Source: Bradyrhizobium agreste (GTDB taxonomy: Bacteria; Pseudomonadota; Alphaproteobacteria; Rhizobiales; Xanthobacteraceae). Taken from it: a stretch of 64,000 nucleotides of DNA. The translations under genes and the position numbers were made by a program. Where the stretch lies: assembly GCF_016031625.1 (NCBI RefSeq), contig NZ_JACCHP010000007.1, forward strand, positions 62,001 to 126,000, read 5' to 3'. Positions 54,582 to 64,000 of the stretch are shown here, in pieces. Within the stretch, counting starts at the first letter, position 1, and every line of letters begins with the position of its first letter. The notes under the pieces were generated by a model. The model ran no database searches and was not told where the DNA came from. It saw only the letters and a program-made list of their open reading frames with translations.

Positions 54582-55061
54582 CTAACCGCGCTTGCGCAGC
54601 GGCACGAAGGCAGTCGCGGTGATGGAATAGACCTCCTCGCCGCGCTGGTTGGTGCCGGTTGTGCGGGCCGTCAAAATGCCCCAGCCGGGACGGGAGGCGG
54701 AGGTGCGCTTGTCGATGACGACGTTGACGTAGGCAACGGTGTCGCCGGCGAGCACCGGCCTGATCCAGCGCAGGTCGCGAAAGCCCGGCGACGGGCCCCA
54801 CACCGCGACCTCCTCGCCCCGCGAGGCGGCTTCCCGCGCCAGGCGCTGGCCGTCGGCGACAAGCAGGCTCATGCAGGCCGAGCCGACATGCCAGCCCGAC
54901 GCGGCGAGCCCACCGAACAGCGAGTTCTTGCCCTCCTCCTCGTCGAGGTGAAAGCGCTGCGGATCGAACTTGGCGGCGAATGTCTTGATCGACTCCGCCG
55001 TGAACGTATAGGTGCCGATCTCGCGGCGCTGTCCGATCGCGATGTCTTCGAAGAACCGCAT
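54582..55061 (-). CDS. MaoC-like hydratase (hot-dog fold)
   Basis: 159 aa from ATG at 55061, which shares one base with the stop of the upstream MaoC gene (TGATG). Starts RFFEDIAIGQRREIGTYTFT, has the FDPQRFHLDEE segment near residue 35 (the catalytic Asp/His of R-specific enoyl-CoA hydratases, MaoC/PhaJ) and GWHVGSACMSLL. Such enzymes make (R)-3-hydroxyacyl-CoA from trans-2-enoyl-CoA, a PHB precursor route. Coupled to the other MaoC protein; the two likely form a heterodimer. Confidence 0.85.
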   Translation of the reverse strand: MRFFEDIAIGQRREIGTYTFTAESIKTFAAKFDPQRFHLDEEEGKNSLFGGLAASGWHVGSACMSLLVADGQRLAREAASRGEEVAVWGPSPGFRDLRWIRPVLAGDTVAYVNVVIDKRTSASRPGWGILTARTTGTNQRGEEVYSITATAFVPLRKRG

Positions 55062-55513
55062 CAGGCCGCTCCCTCGCGCCGCTTGATCAGGATCGGCGAG
55101 GTCATCTCGGCGAGCGCCTGCCCCGCCGCGTTGCGCGCGGTGCATTTGAACTTGACGATGCCGAGCTCAGGACGGCTCTTCGAGACCCGCGCCTCGACCA
55201 CATCGACATCGAGCGTGAGATCGTCGCCGGGCCGCAGCGGCGACAGCCAGCGCACCTCGTCGACGCCGGGAGATCCCAGCGACGCGGCGCGCGTGATGAA
55301 GCCATCGGCCATCATCCGCATCATCAGCGAACACAGGTGCCAGCCCGAACCGGACAGGCCGCGCAGCATGCTTTTCGCCGCCGCCTCTTCATCGAGATGC
55401 ATCGGCTGCGGATCGAACTCGGCGGCAAAGGCCAGGATCTCGTCGCGGGTGACGTGGCGCGGGCCGAACGTTCCGAACCGGCCCGGCCGGAAATCTTCGA
55501 AGGTCAGGGTCAT
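55061..55513 (-). CDS. MaoC-like hydratase (hot-dog fold)
   Basis: 150 aa from ATG at 55513 (a longer frame to 55747 is unlikely). It contains LTFEDFRPGRFGTFGPRHVT, FAAEFDPQPMHLDEEAAA with the Asp/His pair, GSGWHLCSLMMRMM, and a C-terminal SPILIKRR strand. Its stop overlaps the start of the second MaoC gene. The two proteins share the FDPQxxHLDEE signature, so they probably arose by duplication and act as a pair. R-specific hydratase is the likely role. Confidence 0.85.
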   Translation of the reverse strand: MTLTFEDFRPGRFGTFGPRHVTRDEILAFAAEFDPQPMHLDEEAAAKSMLRGLSGSGWHLCSLMMRMMADGFITRAASLGSPGVDEVRWLSPLRPGDDLTLDVDVVEARVSKSRPELGIVKFKCTARNAAGQALAEMTSPILIKRREGAA

Positions 55514-55688
55514 CTCGGGAAAGCTTTGCGGGAATGACAGATTGTGGCCGCACTTTGCGGCAATCTCAACCCGCCGGCCCGCATGGCTCGTGCTACATAT
55601 TTGGGATCGGCCTTGATTTGAGTCGGATCGGTCGACGGCCGAAGCCCGAAGTCCCGATTTGAAGTCCCGATCTGCCTTGGGGAGAGCA

Positions 55689-55985
55689 ATGTTTTCATTC
55701 AGCGACCTGTTCCAATGGGACCGCTTCATCACGCCGACAATCATCAAGACCTTCTACTGGCTGGTGATCGCGCTGATCTGCCTGTTCGGCCTCTCCGGCA
55801 TCTTCTCAGGGTTGGCTGCGATGGCGATCAGCCCGTTCGGCGGTTTCCTGGTGCTGCTGTCGTCGATCGCCAGCGTCGTGGTCGGCATCGTATTCTCGCG
55901 CATCGTCGCGGAGCTGATCCTGATCGTCTTCCGCATCAACGAGCATCTCGGCGCGATCCGGGACCAGGGCAGCGGGATGCGGTGA
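55689..55985 (+). CDS. DUF4282 membrane protein
   Basis: 98 aa from ATG at 55689 after GGGGAGAG. It begins MFSFSDLFQWDRFITPTIIK and then has two transmembrane helices (FYWLVIALICLFGLSGIFSG and FLVLLSSIASVVVGIVFSRI), typical of DUF4282. The FxWDxxIxPxIIKxxYW motif is the mark of this family. C-terminal tail short and basic. Function unknown; divergent from the MaoC pair. Confidence 0.85.
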   Translation: MFSFSDLFQWDRFITPTIIKTFYWLVIALICLFGLSGIFSGLAAMAISPFGGFLVLLSSIASVVVGIVFSRIVAELILIVFRINEHLGAIRDQGSGMR

Positions 55986-55987
55986 GG

Positions 55988-56125
55988 CTCTCGTGTCCCG
56001 GACGCGGCGCGGCATGCAATGACGCGACGCAGAGCCGGGACCCATGCATCCGCAAACGAAGCTTCTGGGCCCCGGCTCTGCAGCGCAGCGCCGAAGAAGC
56101 GCTGCACTGCGTCCGGGGCACGAGA
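55988..56125. repeat. Palindromic repeat, family E
   Basis: CTCTCGTGTCCCGGACGCGG at the left, GCGTCCGGGGCACGAGA at the right, GCAGAGCCGGGACCCATG inside. Directly between the DUF4282 and ychF genes. Confidence 0.9.
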
Positions 56126-56130
56126 TCGGT

Positions 56131-57228
56131 CTACGTATTAAACCTGAAATGCATCACGTCGCCGTCGGCGACGACGTAGTCCTTGCCTTCGAGGCGGAGC
56201 TTGCCGGCATCGCGGGCGCCGGCTTCGCCGCCGAGCGCGACATAATCCTCGTAAGCTATCGTCTCGGCGCGGATAAAACCCTTCTCGAAATCGGTGTGGA
56301 TGACGCCGGCCGCCGCCGGCGCCTTGGTGCCGCGATGGATGGTCCAGGCGCGCGCTTCCTTCGGGCCCACGGTAAAGTAGGTGATGAGGTCGAGCAGGGT
56401 GTAGCCCGCGCGGATCAGGCGATCGAGGCCGGCTTCTTCGAGACCCAGCGTCTCCAGGAAATCGGCGCGCTCGTCGCGCGAGATGGTCGCGATCTCGGAT
56501 TCGATCTTGGCGGAGATGACGACGGCGACGGCGCCCTCCTTCGCCGCCTGCTCCTCGACCGCCTTGGAGAAGGCGTTGCCGGTTGCGGCCGAGCCTTCCT
56601 CGACGTTGCAGACATAGAGCACGGGCTTTGACGACAACAGGCCGAGCATCGAGAACGCCCGCTCCTCCTCCGCCTTGCGCTCGACGAGGCGCGCGGGCTT
56701 GCCCTCGCGCAGCAGCACCAGGGTGCGGCCCACGAGATCGAGCTGCTCCTTGGCGTCCTTGTCGTTGCCCTTGGCCTTCTTGGTGAGGTTGTCGACGCGC
56801 TTCTCGAGGCTATCGAGGTCGGCGAGCATCAGCTCGGTCTCGATGGTCTCAATGTCGGCGAGCGGGGCGATCTTGCCCTCGACATGGGTGATGTCGGAAT
56901 CCTCGAAGCAGCGCACCACATGCGCGATGGCGTCGACCTCGCGGATGTTGGCGAGGAACTGGTTGCCGAGGCCTTCGCCCTTGGAGGCGCCGCGCACGAG
57001 GCCGGCGATGTCGACGAAGGTCAGCCGGGTCGGGATGATCTGGCCCGACTTGGCGATCGCCGCGAGCTTCTCCAGCCGCGGATCGGGGACGGCGACCTCG
57101 CCGACATTCGGCTCGATGGTGCAGAACGGATAGTTCGCGGCCTGAGCCGCGGCCGTCTCAGTCAGCGCATTGAACAAGGTCGACTTGCCGACATTGGGCA
57201 ATCCGACGATCCCGCATTTGAATCCCAC
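56131..57228 (-). CDS. ychF: Redox-regulated ATPase/GTPase YchF (OLA1)
   Basis: 365 aa from GTG at 57228, exactly the normal YchF length; upstream frame to 57375 is part of the pth gene region. YchF binds ribosomes and prefers ATP. Visible are [15 protein letters not shown] (P-loop) near residue 8, [20 protein letters not shown] (the OLA1 switch region) near 69, and the C-terminal TGS-type domain with [10 protein letters not shown]. Stop is close to the E repeat. pth lies directly upstream, an arrangement conserved in many bacteria (prs-rplY-pth-ychF). Confidence 0.95.
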   Translation of the reverse strand: MGFKCGIVGLPNVGKSTLFNALTETAAAQAANYPFCTIEPNVGEVAVPDPRLEKLAAIAKSGQIIPTRLTFVDIAGLVRGASKGEGLGNQFLANIREVDAIAHVVRCFEDSDITHVEGKIAPLADIETIETELMLADLDSLEKRVDNLTKKAKGNDKDAKEQLDLVGRTLVLLREGKPARLVERKAEEERAFSMLGLLSSKPVLYVCNVEEGSAATGNAFSKAVEEQAAKEGAVAVVISAKIESEIATISRDERADFLETLGLEEAGLDRLIRAGYTLLDLITYFTVGPKEARAWTIHRGTKAPAAAGVIHTDFEKGFIRAETIAYEDYVALGGEAGARDAGKLRLEGKDYVVADGDVMHFRFNT

Positions 57229-57233
57229 GAGCT

Positions 57234-57839
57234 TTATTCCTTGCCGTTCTCGTCCTTGGTCAAAAATCCCTTCGCCTGCATGGCCAGATGCACCCTGTTG
57301 GCGAAGGTCGCGTCCGTGCCCTTGGCGAGCAGTGCGGCATGCTCGGCGATGGCATCGCAGAGCGTCGCCACCCATTCGTTGTCGGCCTTGGCGAAGTCCG
57401 ACAGCACGTGGCCGTGCACCAATTCCTTGACGCCGGGGTGACCGATGCCGAGGCGCACGCGGCGATAATCGTTGCCGATATGCGCCGAGATCGAGCGCAG
57501 GCCGTTGTGGCCGGCGATGCCGCCGCCGACCTTCACCCGCACCTTGCCCGGCGGCAGCTCGAGCTCGTCGTGGAACACGGTGGTGTCGCCAGGTGCGATC
57601 TTGAAGAAGCTCGCCGCTTCCTGAACGCTGCGGCCGGACTCGTTCATGTAGGTCGTGGGCTTGAGCAGGATCACGCGCTCAGTGCCGAGCGCACCTTCCG
57701 TGGTCTCGCCCTGAAAGCGGCGGCGCCACGGCGCAAAACCATGACGCCGCGCGATCTCGTCGACGGCCATGAAGCCGATATTGTGCCGGTTGCGTGCGTA
57801 TTTCGCGCCGGGATTGCCGAGCCCAACAAAGAGTCGCAT
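57234..57839 (-). CDS. pth: Peptidyl-tRNA hydrolase
   Basis: 201 aa, ATG at 57839 after AGGGGCG. It recycles peptidyl-tRNA released from stalled ribosomes. The active-site His is in RNRHNIGF near residue 20; [12 protein letters not shown] near 60-72 and the [13 protein letters not shown] near 109 are conserved. Slightly long at the C-terminus. Upstream is rplY (58 bases) and downstream ychF (5 bases), so the three genes probably form one operon on the minus strand. Confidence 0.95.
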   Translation of the reverse strand: MRLFVGLGNPGAKYARNRHNIGFMAVDEIARRHGFAPWRRRFQGETTEGALGTERVILLKPTTYMNESGRSVQEAASFFKIAPGDTTVFHDELELPPGKVRVKVGGGIAGHNGLRSISAHIGNDYRRVRLGIGHPGVKELVHGHVLSDFAKADNEWVATLCDAIAEHAALLAKGTDATFANRVHLAMQAKGFLTKDENGKE

Positions 57840-57897
57840 GACGCGGCGCGCCCCTCGCTCGGCGCGCGGCGAGGAGCCGCGCGCCAGCTTTGAGAGA

Positions 57898-58623
57898 TTA
57901 CTTCTTCTTGTCGCCGCCGGCGGGAGCCTTGGCGGCAGCGGCAGGCGCAGCCGCGCCCGCAGCCGGAGCCGCAGCACCAGCGGCCGGAGCAGCCGCAGCG
58001 CCCGGGGCCGCACCAGCAGCGGCAGCCGCCGCAGCAGCCTTCTGCTCTTCGGCGTAGCCGGACGGCGGCACGATGGTGACGAGGGTCGCGTCCTCGCGGG
58101 TCAGCGCCTTGACGCCGGCCGGCAGCTTGATGTCGGCCAGATGCAGGGAGTGACCGATCTCGAGCGAGCCGACATCTGCCTCGATGGATTGCGGGATGCT
58201 CTCGACGCCGCATTCGAGCTCGATGGCGTGGGCGACGATGTTGACGGTGCCGCCGCGCTTCACGCCCGGCGAGGTTTCCGCCTTCACCACGTGCAGGGGA
58301 ACGCTGATGCGGATGGTGGCGCCTTCGCCCAGCCGCATGAAGTCGACATGGATCGGGAAGTCCTTGACCGGGTCGAGGTGGTAATCGCGCGGAATCACGC
58401 GGTGCTTCTTGCCCTCGAGGTCGATGTCGACCAGGGTGGTCAGGAACCGGCCGGCAAGGATGCGCTGGCGCAGTTCGCGATCTTCGATCGAGATCGTCAG
58501 CGGGGGCTGGTTGTTGCCGTAGATCACTCCGGGCACTCGCCCGGCGCGACGCTCAGCCCGGGCGGCCCCCTTGCCGCTCTTCGGACGTGCGGTCGCCTTC
58601 AATTCCTTGACGGTCGTCGCCAT
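57898..58623 (-). CDS. rplY: 50S ribosomal protein L25/general stress protein Ctc
   Basis: 241 aa, ATG at 58623 (not 58647). Binds 5S rRNA in the large subunit. The L25 domain includes [20 protein letters not shown] and [10 protein letters not shown] near residue 30; residues 100-190 are the TL5 C-terminal domain ([19 protein letters not shown]). After residue 198 a long Ala/Pro/Gly-rich tail ([20 protein letters not shown] and more) ends in KKK, typical of Bradyrhizobium. Leads the rplY-pth-ychF unit. Confidence 0.95.
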   Translation of the reverse strand: MATTVKELKATARPKSGKGAARAERRAGRVPGVIYGNNQPPLTISIEDRELRQRILAGRFLTTLVDIDLEGKKHRVIPRDYHLDPVKDFPIHVDFMRLGEGATIRISVPLHVVKAETSPGVKRGGTVNIVAHAIELECGVESIPQSIEADVGSLEIGHSLHLADIKLPAGVKALTREDATLVTIVPPSGYAEEQKAAAAAAAAGAAPGAAAAPAAGAAAPAAGAAAPAAAAKAPAGGDKKK

Positions 58624-58650
58624 GTCGTTAAGTCCTTGTTTTTGCAAAAG

Positions 58651-58674
58651 TTAATGGGCCGCAAGGCGGCCCAT
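58651..58674 (-). terminator. Hairpin in the rplY leader, terminator or attenuator
   Basis: Minus strand ATGGGCCGC-CTTG-CGGCCCAT followed by TAACTTTTGC, 28 bases upstream of rplY. It could end the ubiK transcript or be an attenuator of rplY; L25 autogenous control is known in other bacteria. Confidence 0.5.
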
Positions 58675-58797
58675 GGCATGGTCCGCAGCAAGCCTCCAGG
58701 GGTGCGGGGGCCGCGGACGTGGCGGGCTTTTACCCGGAAGCTGCGGAAATGACAAGGAGAATGGGCTGGCAGCCCTGGGGGTTCTACCCGGGCCCTT

Positions 58798-58830
58798 ACC
58801 CTCCCCTGGAGGGCCTGGAGGGGGAGGGTA
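58798..58830. repeat. Repeat family D, short form
   Basis: ACCCTCCCCTGGAGGGCCTG followed by GAGGGGGAGGGT, without the central part of the long copies at 11141 and 24401. Confidence 0.75.
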
Positions 58831-58846
58831 CAGAAGAGACCGCGCT

Positions 58847-59107
58847 TTAAGTGGGGGTCCCCCCTAGCTTGGCCTCCAGCGCGGCGATCCGCGCTTTCAG
58901 CGCCTCGTTCTCCTCGCGCGCCAGGCGCGCCATGTCCTTGACCGCCTCGAACTCCTCGCGCTTGACGAGGTCCATGTCGCGCAGGAATTTTTCGGCCTGG
59001 CTGCGCATCACGGAGTCGAACTCGCGCTTGACGCCCTGGGCAGCACCGGCGGCGTCATTCATCAGGCGGCCGATCTCGTCGAAAAACCGGTTGCTGGTCT
59101 GGGTCAT
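58847..59107 (-). CDS. ubiK: UbiK/BMFP family ubiquinone biosynthesis accessory factor
   Basis: 86 aa. UbiK (YqiC, DUF526) is a small coiled-coil trimer that assists aerobic ubiquinone synthesis. The layout fits: N-terminal helix NRFFDEIGRLMNDAAGAAQG, a VKREEFEAVKDMARLA middle and a C-terminal coiled-coil EALKARIAALEAKLG. Divergent from lgt by about 200 bases. No ubi genes next to it. Confidence 0.88.
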   Translation of the reverse strand: MTQTSNRFFDEIGRLMNDAAGAAQGVKREFDSVMRSQAEKFLRDMDLVKREEFEAVKDMARLAREENEALKARIAALEAKLGGTPT

Positions 59108-59306
59108 TGTGGGCCTCCGATAAACTTTGCGCGAACTCGCCGAAAGACAATGGCAATCGGACGGGGCCGGTTCAAGGGCGAAGCGGCGGTATCCTTGTCA
59201 TGCGCCGGTTTCCTTGCAATCGTATTCAACGTCCCTGCATAAGAGGAATCACGGGGCGTCGGCCGGCGCCCGATCGCCGCGATCCCGCTTGGACATAGAA
59301 GGCGCG

Positions 59307-60152
59307 ATGCCGTTTCTGCTGATCGACTTCCCCGCCTTCAACCCGGTCGCGCTCCAGATCGGTCCATTCGCGATCAAATGGTATGCCCTGGCCTATATCT
59401 GCGGCATCGTATTCGGCTGGCTCTATGCCCGAGCGCTGCTGAAGAGCGAACGCCTGTGGGGCGGACCGGCACCGATCTCGCTGGTGCAAATCGACGACTT
59501 CATCTTGTGGGTCACGCTCGGCATCATCGTCGGCGGCCGTGCCGGCTACGTGCTGTTCTACAACCTGCCCTTCTTCATCGATCATCCCGCCGCGATCTTC
59601 AAATTGTGGGAGGGCGGCATGTCGTTCCACGGCGGCTTCCTCGGCTGCGTCGTCGCGGTGATGTGGTTCGCTTATCGGGGCGGCATCTCGATCCTGTCGC
59701 TCGGCGACATCACCACCGCGGTCGCCCCGGTCGGGCTCTTGCTCGGACGCATCGCCAATTTCATCAACGGCGAATTGTGGGGCCGCGCCACCGACCCGAG
59801 CCTGCCCTGGGCGATGATCTTCCCCAACGATCCGATGCAGTTGCCGCGCCATCCCAGCCAGCTCTACCAGGCTGGCTTGGAGGGCATCCTGCTGTTTGCC
59901 GTGCTGGCGATCATGATCCGGTTCGGTGCGCTGAAGCGGCCCGGCATGATCCTCGGCGCCTTCATCCTGATCTATGGCCTGGCCCGCATCGCCGGGGAGC
60001 ATTTCCGCGAGCCGGACGCGCAGCTCGGCTTTCTCTGGGGCGGATTAACCATGGGCATGCTGCTGTCGATTCCGATGCTTATCGCCGGCCTCATCCTTAT
60101 TGTATGGGCTGTCAGGCGCGGTGCGCCGACGCCCGTCCAGGCCATTCGTTAA
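59307..60152 (+). CDS. lgt: Prolipoprotein diacylglyceryl transferase
   Basis: 281 aa, ATG at 59307 after AGAAGGCG. It puts diacylglycerol on the lipobox cysteine of prolipoproteins at the inner membrane. Seven hydrophobic helices, the conserved [15 protein letters not shown] near residue 75, [14 protein letters not shown] near 150 and [12 protein letters not shown] near 190 are visible, including the essential Arg of the Lgt signature. Followed by the methyltransferase gene after 20 bases, in a likely operon. Confidence 0.95.
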   Translation: MPFLLIDFPAFNPVALQIGPFAIKWYALAYICGIVFGWLYARALLKSERLWGGPAPISLVQIDDFILWVTLGIIVGGRAGYVLFYNLPFFIDHPAAIFKLWEGGMSFHGGFLGCVVAVMWFAYRGGISILSLGDITTAVAPVGLLLGRIANFINGELWGRATDPSLPWAMIFPNDPMQLPRHPSQLYQAGLEGILLFAVLAIMIRFGALKRPGMILGAFILIYGLARIAGEHFREPDAQLGFLWGGLTMGMLLSIPMLIAGLILIVWAVRRGAPTPVQAIR

Positions 60153-60172
60153 TTCATTTCGAGAACATCGCC

Positions 60173-61291
60173 GTGACCGACCAGCCGCTGCTCAACGAGA
60201 TCAAGGCGCTGATCAAATCCTCCGGGCCCATGCCGGTCTGGCGGTACATGGAACTGTGCCTGATGCATCCGCGCCATGGCTATTACGTCTCGCGCGATCC
60301 GCTCGGCCGGGAGGGCGACTTCACCACGGCGCCCGAAGTGAGCCAGATGTTCGGCGAGCTCTTAGGGTTGTGGACCGCCTCGGTCTGGAAGCAGATGGGC
60401 TCGCCGCAATTCTTGCGGCTGATCGAGCTCGGCCCCGGCCGCGGCACCATGATGGCGGATGCGCTGCGCGCGCTTCGCGTGCTGCCGCCGCTCTACCAGG
60501 CGCTCCAGATCCACATGGTCGAGGTCAATCCCGTCTTGCGGGAACGGCAGAGCGCGACGCTCGCCAACGTGCGCAACATCGCCTGGCACGACAGCATCGA
60601 CGAGGTGCCGGAGGGCCCGAGCATCATCCTCGCCAACGAATATTTCGACGTGCTGCCGATTCACCAGATGATCCGCCACGAAAACGGCTGGCACGAGCGC
60701 GTGATCGAGATCGATCCCAACGGCAGGCTTCAGTTCGGCGCGGCGCCGGAGCCGACGCCGCGCTTCGACGTGCTGCTGCCGCCCCTGGTGCGCGCCGCCC
60801 CGATCGGCGCGGTGTTCGAGTGGCGGCCAGACGGCGAGATCATGAAGCTCGCCACGCGCGTGCGCGACCAGGACGGCGCGGCGCTGATCATCGATTACGG
60901 CCACTTACGCAGCGACGCCGGCGACACGTTCCAGGCCATCGCGCGCCACACCTTCGCCGACCCCTTGAAGGCGCCGGGCCAGGCCGACGTCACCGCCCAT
61001 GTCGATTTCCAGGCGCTGGCGCGGGCGGCCGAGGATGTCGGCGCGCGCGTGCATGGGCCGGTGACGCAAGGCGACTTCCTCAAGCGGATCGGCATCGACA
61101 CCCGCGCCGCCGCGCTGATGCAGAAAGCTGCGCCTGACGTCGCCACCGACATTTCGGTGGCGCTCAAGCGCCTGACCGATACCGGGCGTGGCGGCATGGG
61201 CTCGATGTTCAAGGTGCTCGGCATCTCCGAGCCGCGGCTGACGGGCCTTGCCGGCCTCAGCGATCTCGAACGGGCAGGAGAGGCCTCATGA
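60173..61291 (+). CDS. SAM-dependent methyltransferase, MidA/NDUFAF7 family
   Basis: 372 aa from GTG at 60173. It begins with a helical region (PLLNEIKALIKSSGPMPVWR), the PRHGYYVSRDPLGREGDFTT segment, and then LIELGPGRGTMMADALRALR, the SAM-binding loop near residue 83. NEYFDVLPIHQM is another family mark. The mitochondrial relative NDUFAF7 symmetrically dimethylates an Arg of complex I; bacterial members are poorly known. Stop overlaps the start of pgeF by four bases (ATGA). Confidence 0.85.
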   Translation: MTDQPLLNEIKALIKSSGPMPVWRYMELCLMHPRHGYYVSRDPLGREGDFTTAPEVSQMFGELLGLWTASVWKQMGSPQFLRLIELGPGRGTMMADALRALRVLPPLYQALQIHMVEVNPVLRERQSATLANVRNIAWHDSIDEVPEGPSIILANEYFDVLPIHQMIRHENGWHERVIEIDPNGRLQFGAAPEPTPRFDVLLPPLVRAAPIGAVFEWRPDGEIMKLATRVRDQDGAALIIDYGHLRSDAGDTFQAIARHTFADPLKAPGQADVTAHVDFQALARAAEDVGARVHGPVTQGDFLKRIGIDTRAAALMQKAAPDVATDISVALKRLTDTGRGGMGSMFKVLGISEPRLTGLAGLSDLERAGEAS

Positions 61292-62055
61292 CGATTGCTT
61301 CGTCGCTGCTGTCCGCCGTGCCCGGCCTGCGCCATGCCTTCTTCACCCGCGAAGGCGGCGTCTCCGGCGGCATCTATTCCGCGCTGAACGGCGGGCTCGG
61401 CTCCAACGACGATCAGGCGCTGGTCGCCGAGAACCGGCGCCGCATGGCCGAACACGTCGGCGTTGCGCCCGAACGCTTCCTCAGCCTGCACCAGATCCAT
61501 TCGCCCGACGTGCTGATTGCCGAGGCACCGTGGCCGAGCGGGCCGCGACCGAAAGGCGATGCGCTGGTGACGAAAACGCCGGGCATCGCACTCGGCGTCT
61601 CCACCGCCGATTGCGGGCCGGTGCTGTTCGTCGATCCGAAGGCGCGCGTGATCGGCGGCGCGCATGCGGGGTGGAAGGGCGCACTGACAGGCGTGCTGGA
61701 AGCGACCATCGCGGCGATGGAGAAGCTCGGCGCCACCCGCGGCGGCATCATCGCCGCGATCGGCCCCTTGATCCGCCAGGACAGCTACGAGGTGGGCAAC
61801 GAGTTCGTCGCGCGCTTCATCGAGGCGGATGCGGAGAACGCCATGTTCTTCATCCCCTCGGTGCGCGAGGGCCACGCGATGTTCGATCTCGCCGGCTACA
61901 TCCGCATGCGGCTGGAGGCCGCCGGCATCCTGATGATCGACGATCTCGGTCTCGACACCTACGCCGACGAGCGCTTCTTCAGCTATCGCCGCTCGGTGCA
62001 TCGCAATGAGCCGGATTACGGCCGCCACGTTCACGCCATCGCGCTGGAAGCGTGA
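61288..62055 (+). CDS. pgeF: Polyphenol oxidase family / purine nucleoside phosphorylase (PgeF)
   Basis: 255 aa, ATG at 61288 overlapping the previous stop. Members (YfiH, LACC1) are Zn-dependent enzymes of nucleoside phosphorolysis and of peptidoglycan editing in E. coli. His in SLHQIHS near 70, Cys in STADCGP near 109 and His in GAHAGWKG near 126 are the three metal ligands. The HAFFTREGGVSGGIYSALNG start is diagnostic. Third gene of the lgt-methyltransferase-pgeF unit. Confidence 0.92.
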   Translation: MTIASSLLSAVPGLRHAFFTREGGVSGGIYSALNGGLGSNDDQALVAENRRRMAEHVGVAPERFLSLHQIHSPDVLIAEAPWPSGPRPKGDALVTKTPGIALGVSTADCGPVLFVDPKARVIGGAHAGWKGALTGVLEATIAAMEKLGATRGGIIAAIGPLIRQDSYEVGNEFVARFIEADAENAMFFIPSVREGHAMFDLAGYIRMRLEAAGILMIDDLGLDTYADERFFSYRRSVHRNEPDYGRHVHAIALEA

Positions 62056-62073
62056 ACACAGGGGCAACCCCGT

Positions 62074-62178
62074 GTCATTCCGGGGCTCGCGAAGCGAGAA
62101 CCCGGAATCCATCGTGCAGCAATTTATGCGGAGAAATGGATTCCGGGTTCGCGCCAAGTAGGCGCGCCCCGGAATGAC
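62074..62178. repeat. Palindromic repeat, family R1
   Basis: GTCATTCCGGGGCTCGCGAA at the left, CGCGCCCCGGAATGAC at the right, with GGAATCCAT and ATGGATTCC facing each other. Close to the copy at 206. Confidence 0.9.
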
Positions 62179-62251
62179 GGTGCGTAGACGTGGCCTGTGT
62201 CGCTCCTGCCCTAGACCTTAATCGATTTTAACGATATCGCTGCCCTCCATA

Positions 62252-62878
62252 ATGAGGGACGCGTCATTCATCCTGGGCCGTGCGGGTTCGCGCGTGCTGG
62301 CGGTCATGCTGCTGGCGGCAGCGGCCGCGCTTGGCGGCTGCGCCGGTGGCGGCAGTGCCGCCAACTCCTATGCGATGGCGCCGAGCGCCGGCGGCGGGGC
62401 CACGGTCGCCTTCGAATCGATCGACGGGCCGCCGCCGCAAGTGTTCGACCGCATGGTCGGCGTGCTCGACAGCGAATCCAAGCTGCGCAACCTGTCCGTG
62501 GTCTCCCGCGAGGGCACGGCTGCCTATCGCGTGCGCAGCTACCTCTCCGCCCAGGTGGTGCGCGGCAGGACCGTGATCGCCTGGGTCTGGGACGTCTACG
62601 ACGCGAACCAGCAGCGGGCGCTGCGCCTCTCCGGCGAGGAACCGACCGCGGCCAAGGGCGGCCGCGACGCGTCACGTGATGCTTGGACGGCCGCCGACGA
62701 CCTCGTGCTGCGGAAGATCGCCCAGGCCGGATTCAGCGGACTTTCCAACATGATCAACGGAACGCCGGATGCCCCTGGCGCGGCTCCTTCGTTGCGGGGA
62801 CCGGCGGTGGCAAGCGTCGTCAAGGACGCTCCCGCGCCTGATATGCCGGCATCAGTGCTTGGCTATGCCGCGCCATAA
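62252..62878 (+). CDS. Exported lipoprotein, 208 aa
   Basis: ATG at 62252. Residues 12-29 are a hydrophobic core (SRVLAVMLLAAAAALGGC), and the lipobox LGGC places Cys30 for diacylation, a reaction by the product of lgt nearby. The mature part has a beta-rich domain (AYRVRSYLSAQVVRGRTVIA and WVWDVYDANQQRALRLSGEE) and a helical segment before a Pro/Ala tail. Conserved-looking in Bradyrhizobium but of unknown function. Located 73 bases after an R1 repeat. Confidence 0.75.
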   Translation: MRDASFILGRAGSRVLAVMLLAAAAALGGCAGGGSAANSYAMAPSAGGGATVAFESIDGPPPQVFDRMVGVLDSESKLRNLSVVSREGTAAYRVRSYLSAQVVRGRTVIAWVWDVYDANQQRALRLSGEEPTAAKGGRDASRDAWTAADDLVLRKIAQAGFSGLSNMINGTPDAPGAAPSLRGPAVASVVKDAPAPDMPASVLGYAAP

Positions 62879-63072
62879 CCCCCGCTAAACCACGGCCTCA
62901 AGTTGCGGCCAAGCCGTTGGCCCGACTCAGGATTTTCAAAGGGAAAACGTAGCATCCCGGGTTGCCATTGCGGCCTTCCGCCTGATATTTCCTCGCCCGT
63001 CGTAACCGTGCTGCCAGCGGGTATTTTCTGATGTTGAAGGTCGTATCCAGCAAAGCGCGGGAGGAAGCGTCC

Positions 63073-64000
<928 letters not shown>

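Overview
This window reads as chromosome of a Bradyrhizobium-like alphaproteobacterium (Nitrobacteraceae). The evidence is a high-GC backbone, a phasin, a PdhS-like multi-PAS histidine kinase, a DUF992 protein, a serC leader of the alphaproteobacterial kind, a tRNA-His without the usual extra G and with A73, and about thirty copies of several palindromic intergenic repeats of the kind that litter Bradyrhizobium genomes. This assignment rests on recalled family features; no database was searched.

Layout. 0-5 kb: tail of a DapA-type gene, two membrane micro-proteins, an orphan ParA ATPase, a secreted Cys-rich protein, then a CaiB-type CoA-transferase followed by a CitE-like lyase. 5-10 kb: an AT-richer accessory stretch with a pair of inverted-repeat elements, a PRC-barrel-like protein, a lipoprotein coupled to a papain-like protease, an NTF2-like protein, a REP-type transposase scrap inside a 16-bp inverted repeat, and an orphan protein with proteasome-beta-like features. 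It ends at tRNA-His. 10-26 kb: phasin, the large kinase, thiolase, serA and serC (serine synthesis), acetyltransferase, glutathione transferase, two outer-membrane barrels, a fosmidomycin-resistance-type exporter and glmM. 26-36 kb: FMN-dependent alpha-hydroxyacid dehydrogenase, aroE, SulP anion transporter, a small HTH regulator with a candidate operator, a divergent EF-G paralogue, DUF992 protein and aspartate aminotransferase.

36-47 kb: glutathione transferases, two tandem micro-proteins, a membrane PAS protein, an IsdG-like haem monooxygenase, the DUF1800/DUF1501 pair, a CWC zinc protein, and a TauE exporter divergent from a LysR regulator. 47-50 kb: uvrB with a long N-terminal extension. 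50-56 kb: NTF2-like gene beside a truncated relative, a probable outer-membrane protein, micro-proteins, two coupled MaoC-type hydratases. 56-64 kb: ychF, pth, rplY and ubiK on the minus strand, then lgt, a MidA/NDUFAF7-type methyltransferase and pgeF as a tight plus-strand unit, a lipoprotein and the start of prs.

Most genes are housekeeping metabolism and information processing. The material least explained by known biology is the 5-10 kb stretch and the mosaic of intergenic repeats. Start sites were chosen by ribosome-binding site and family length; those marked uncertain are judgement calls.
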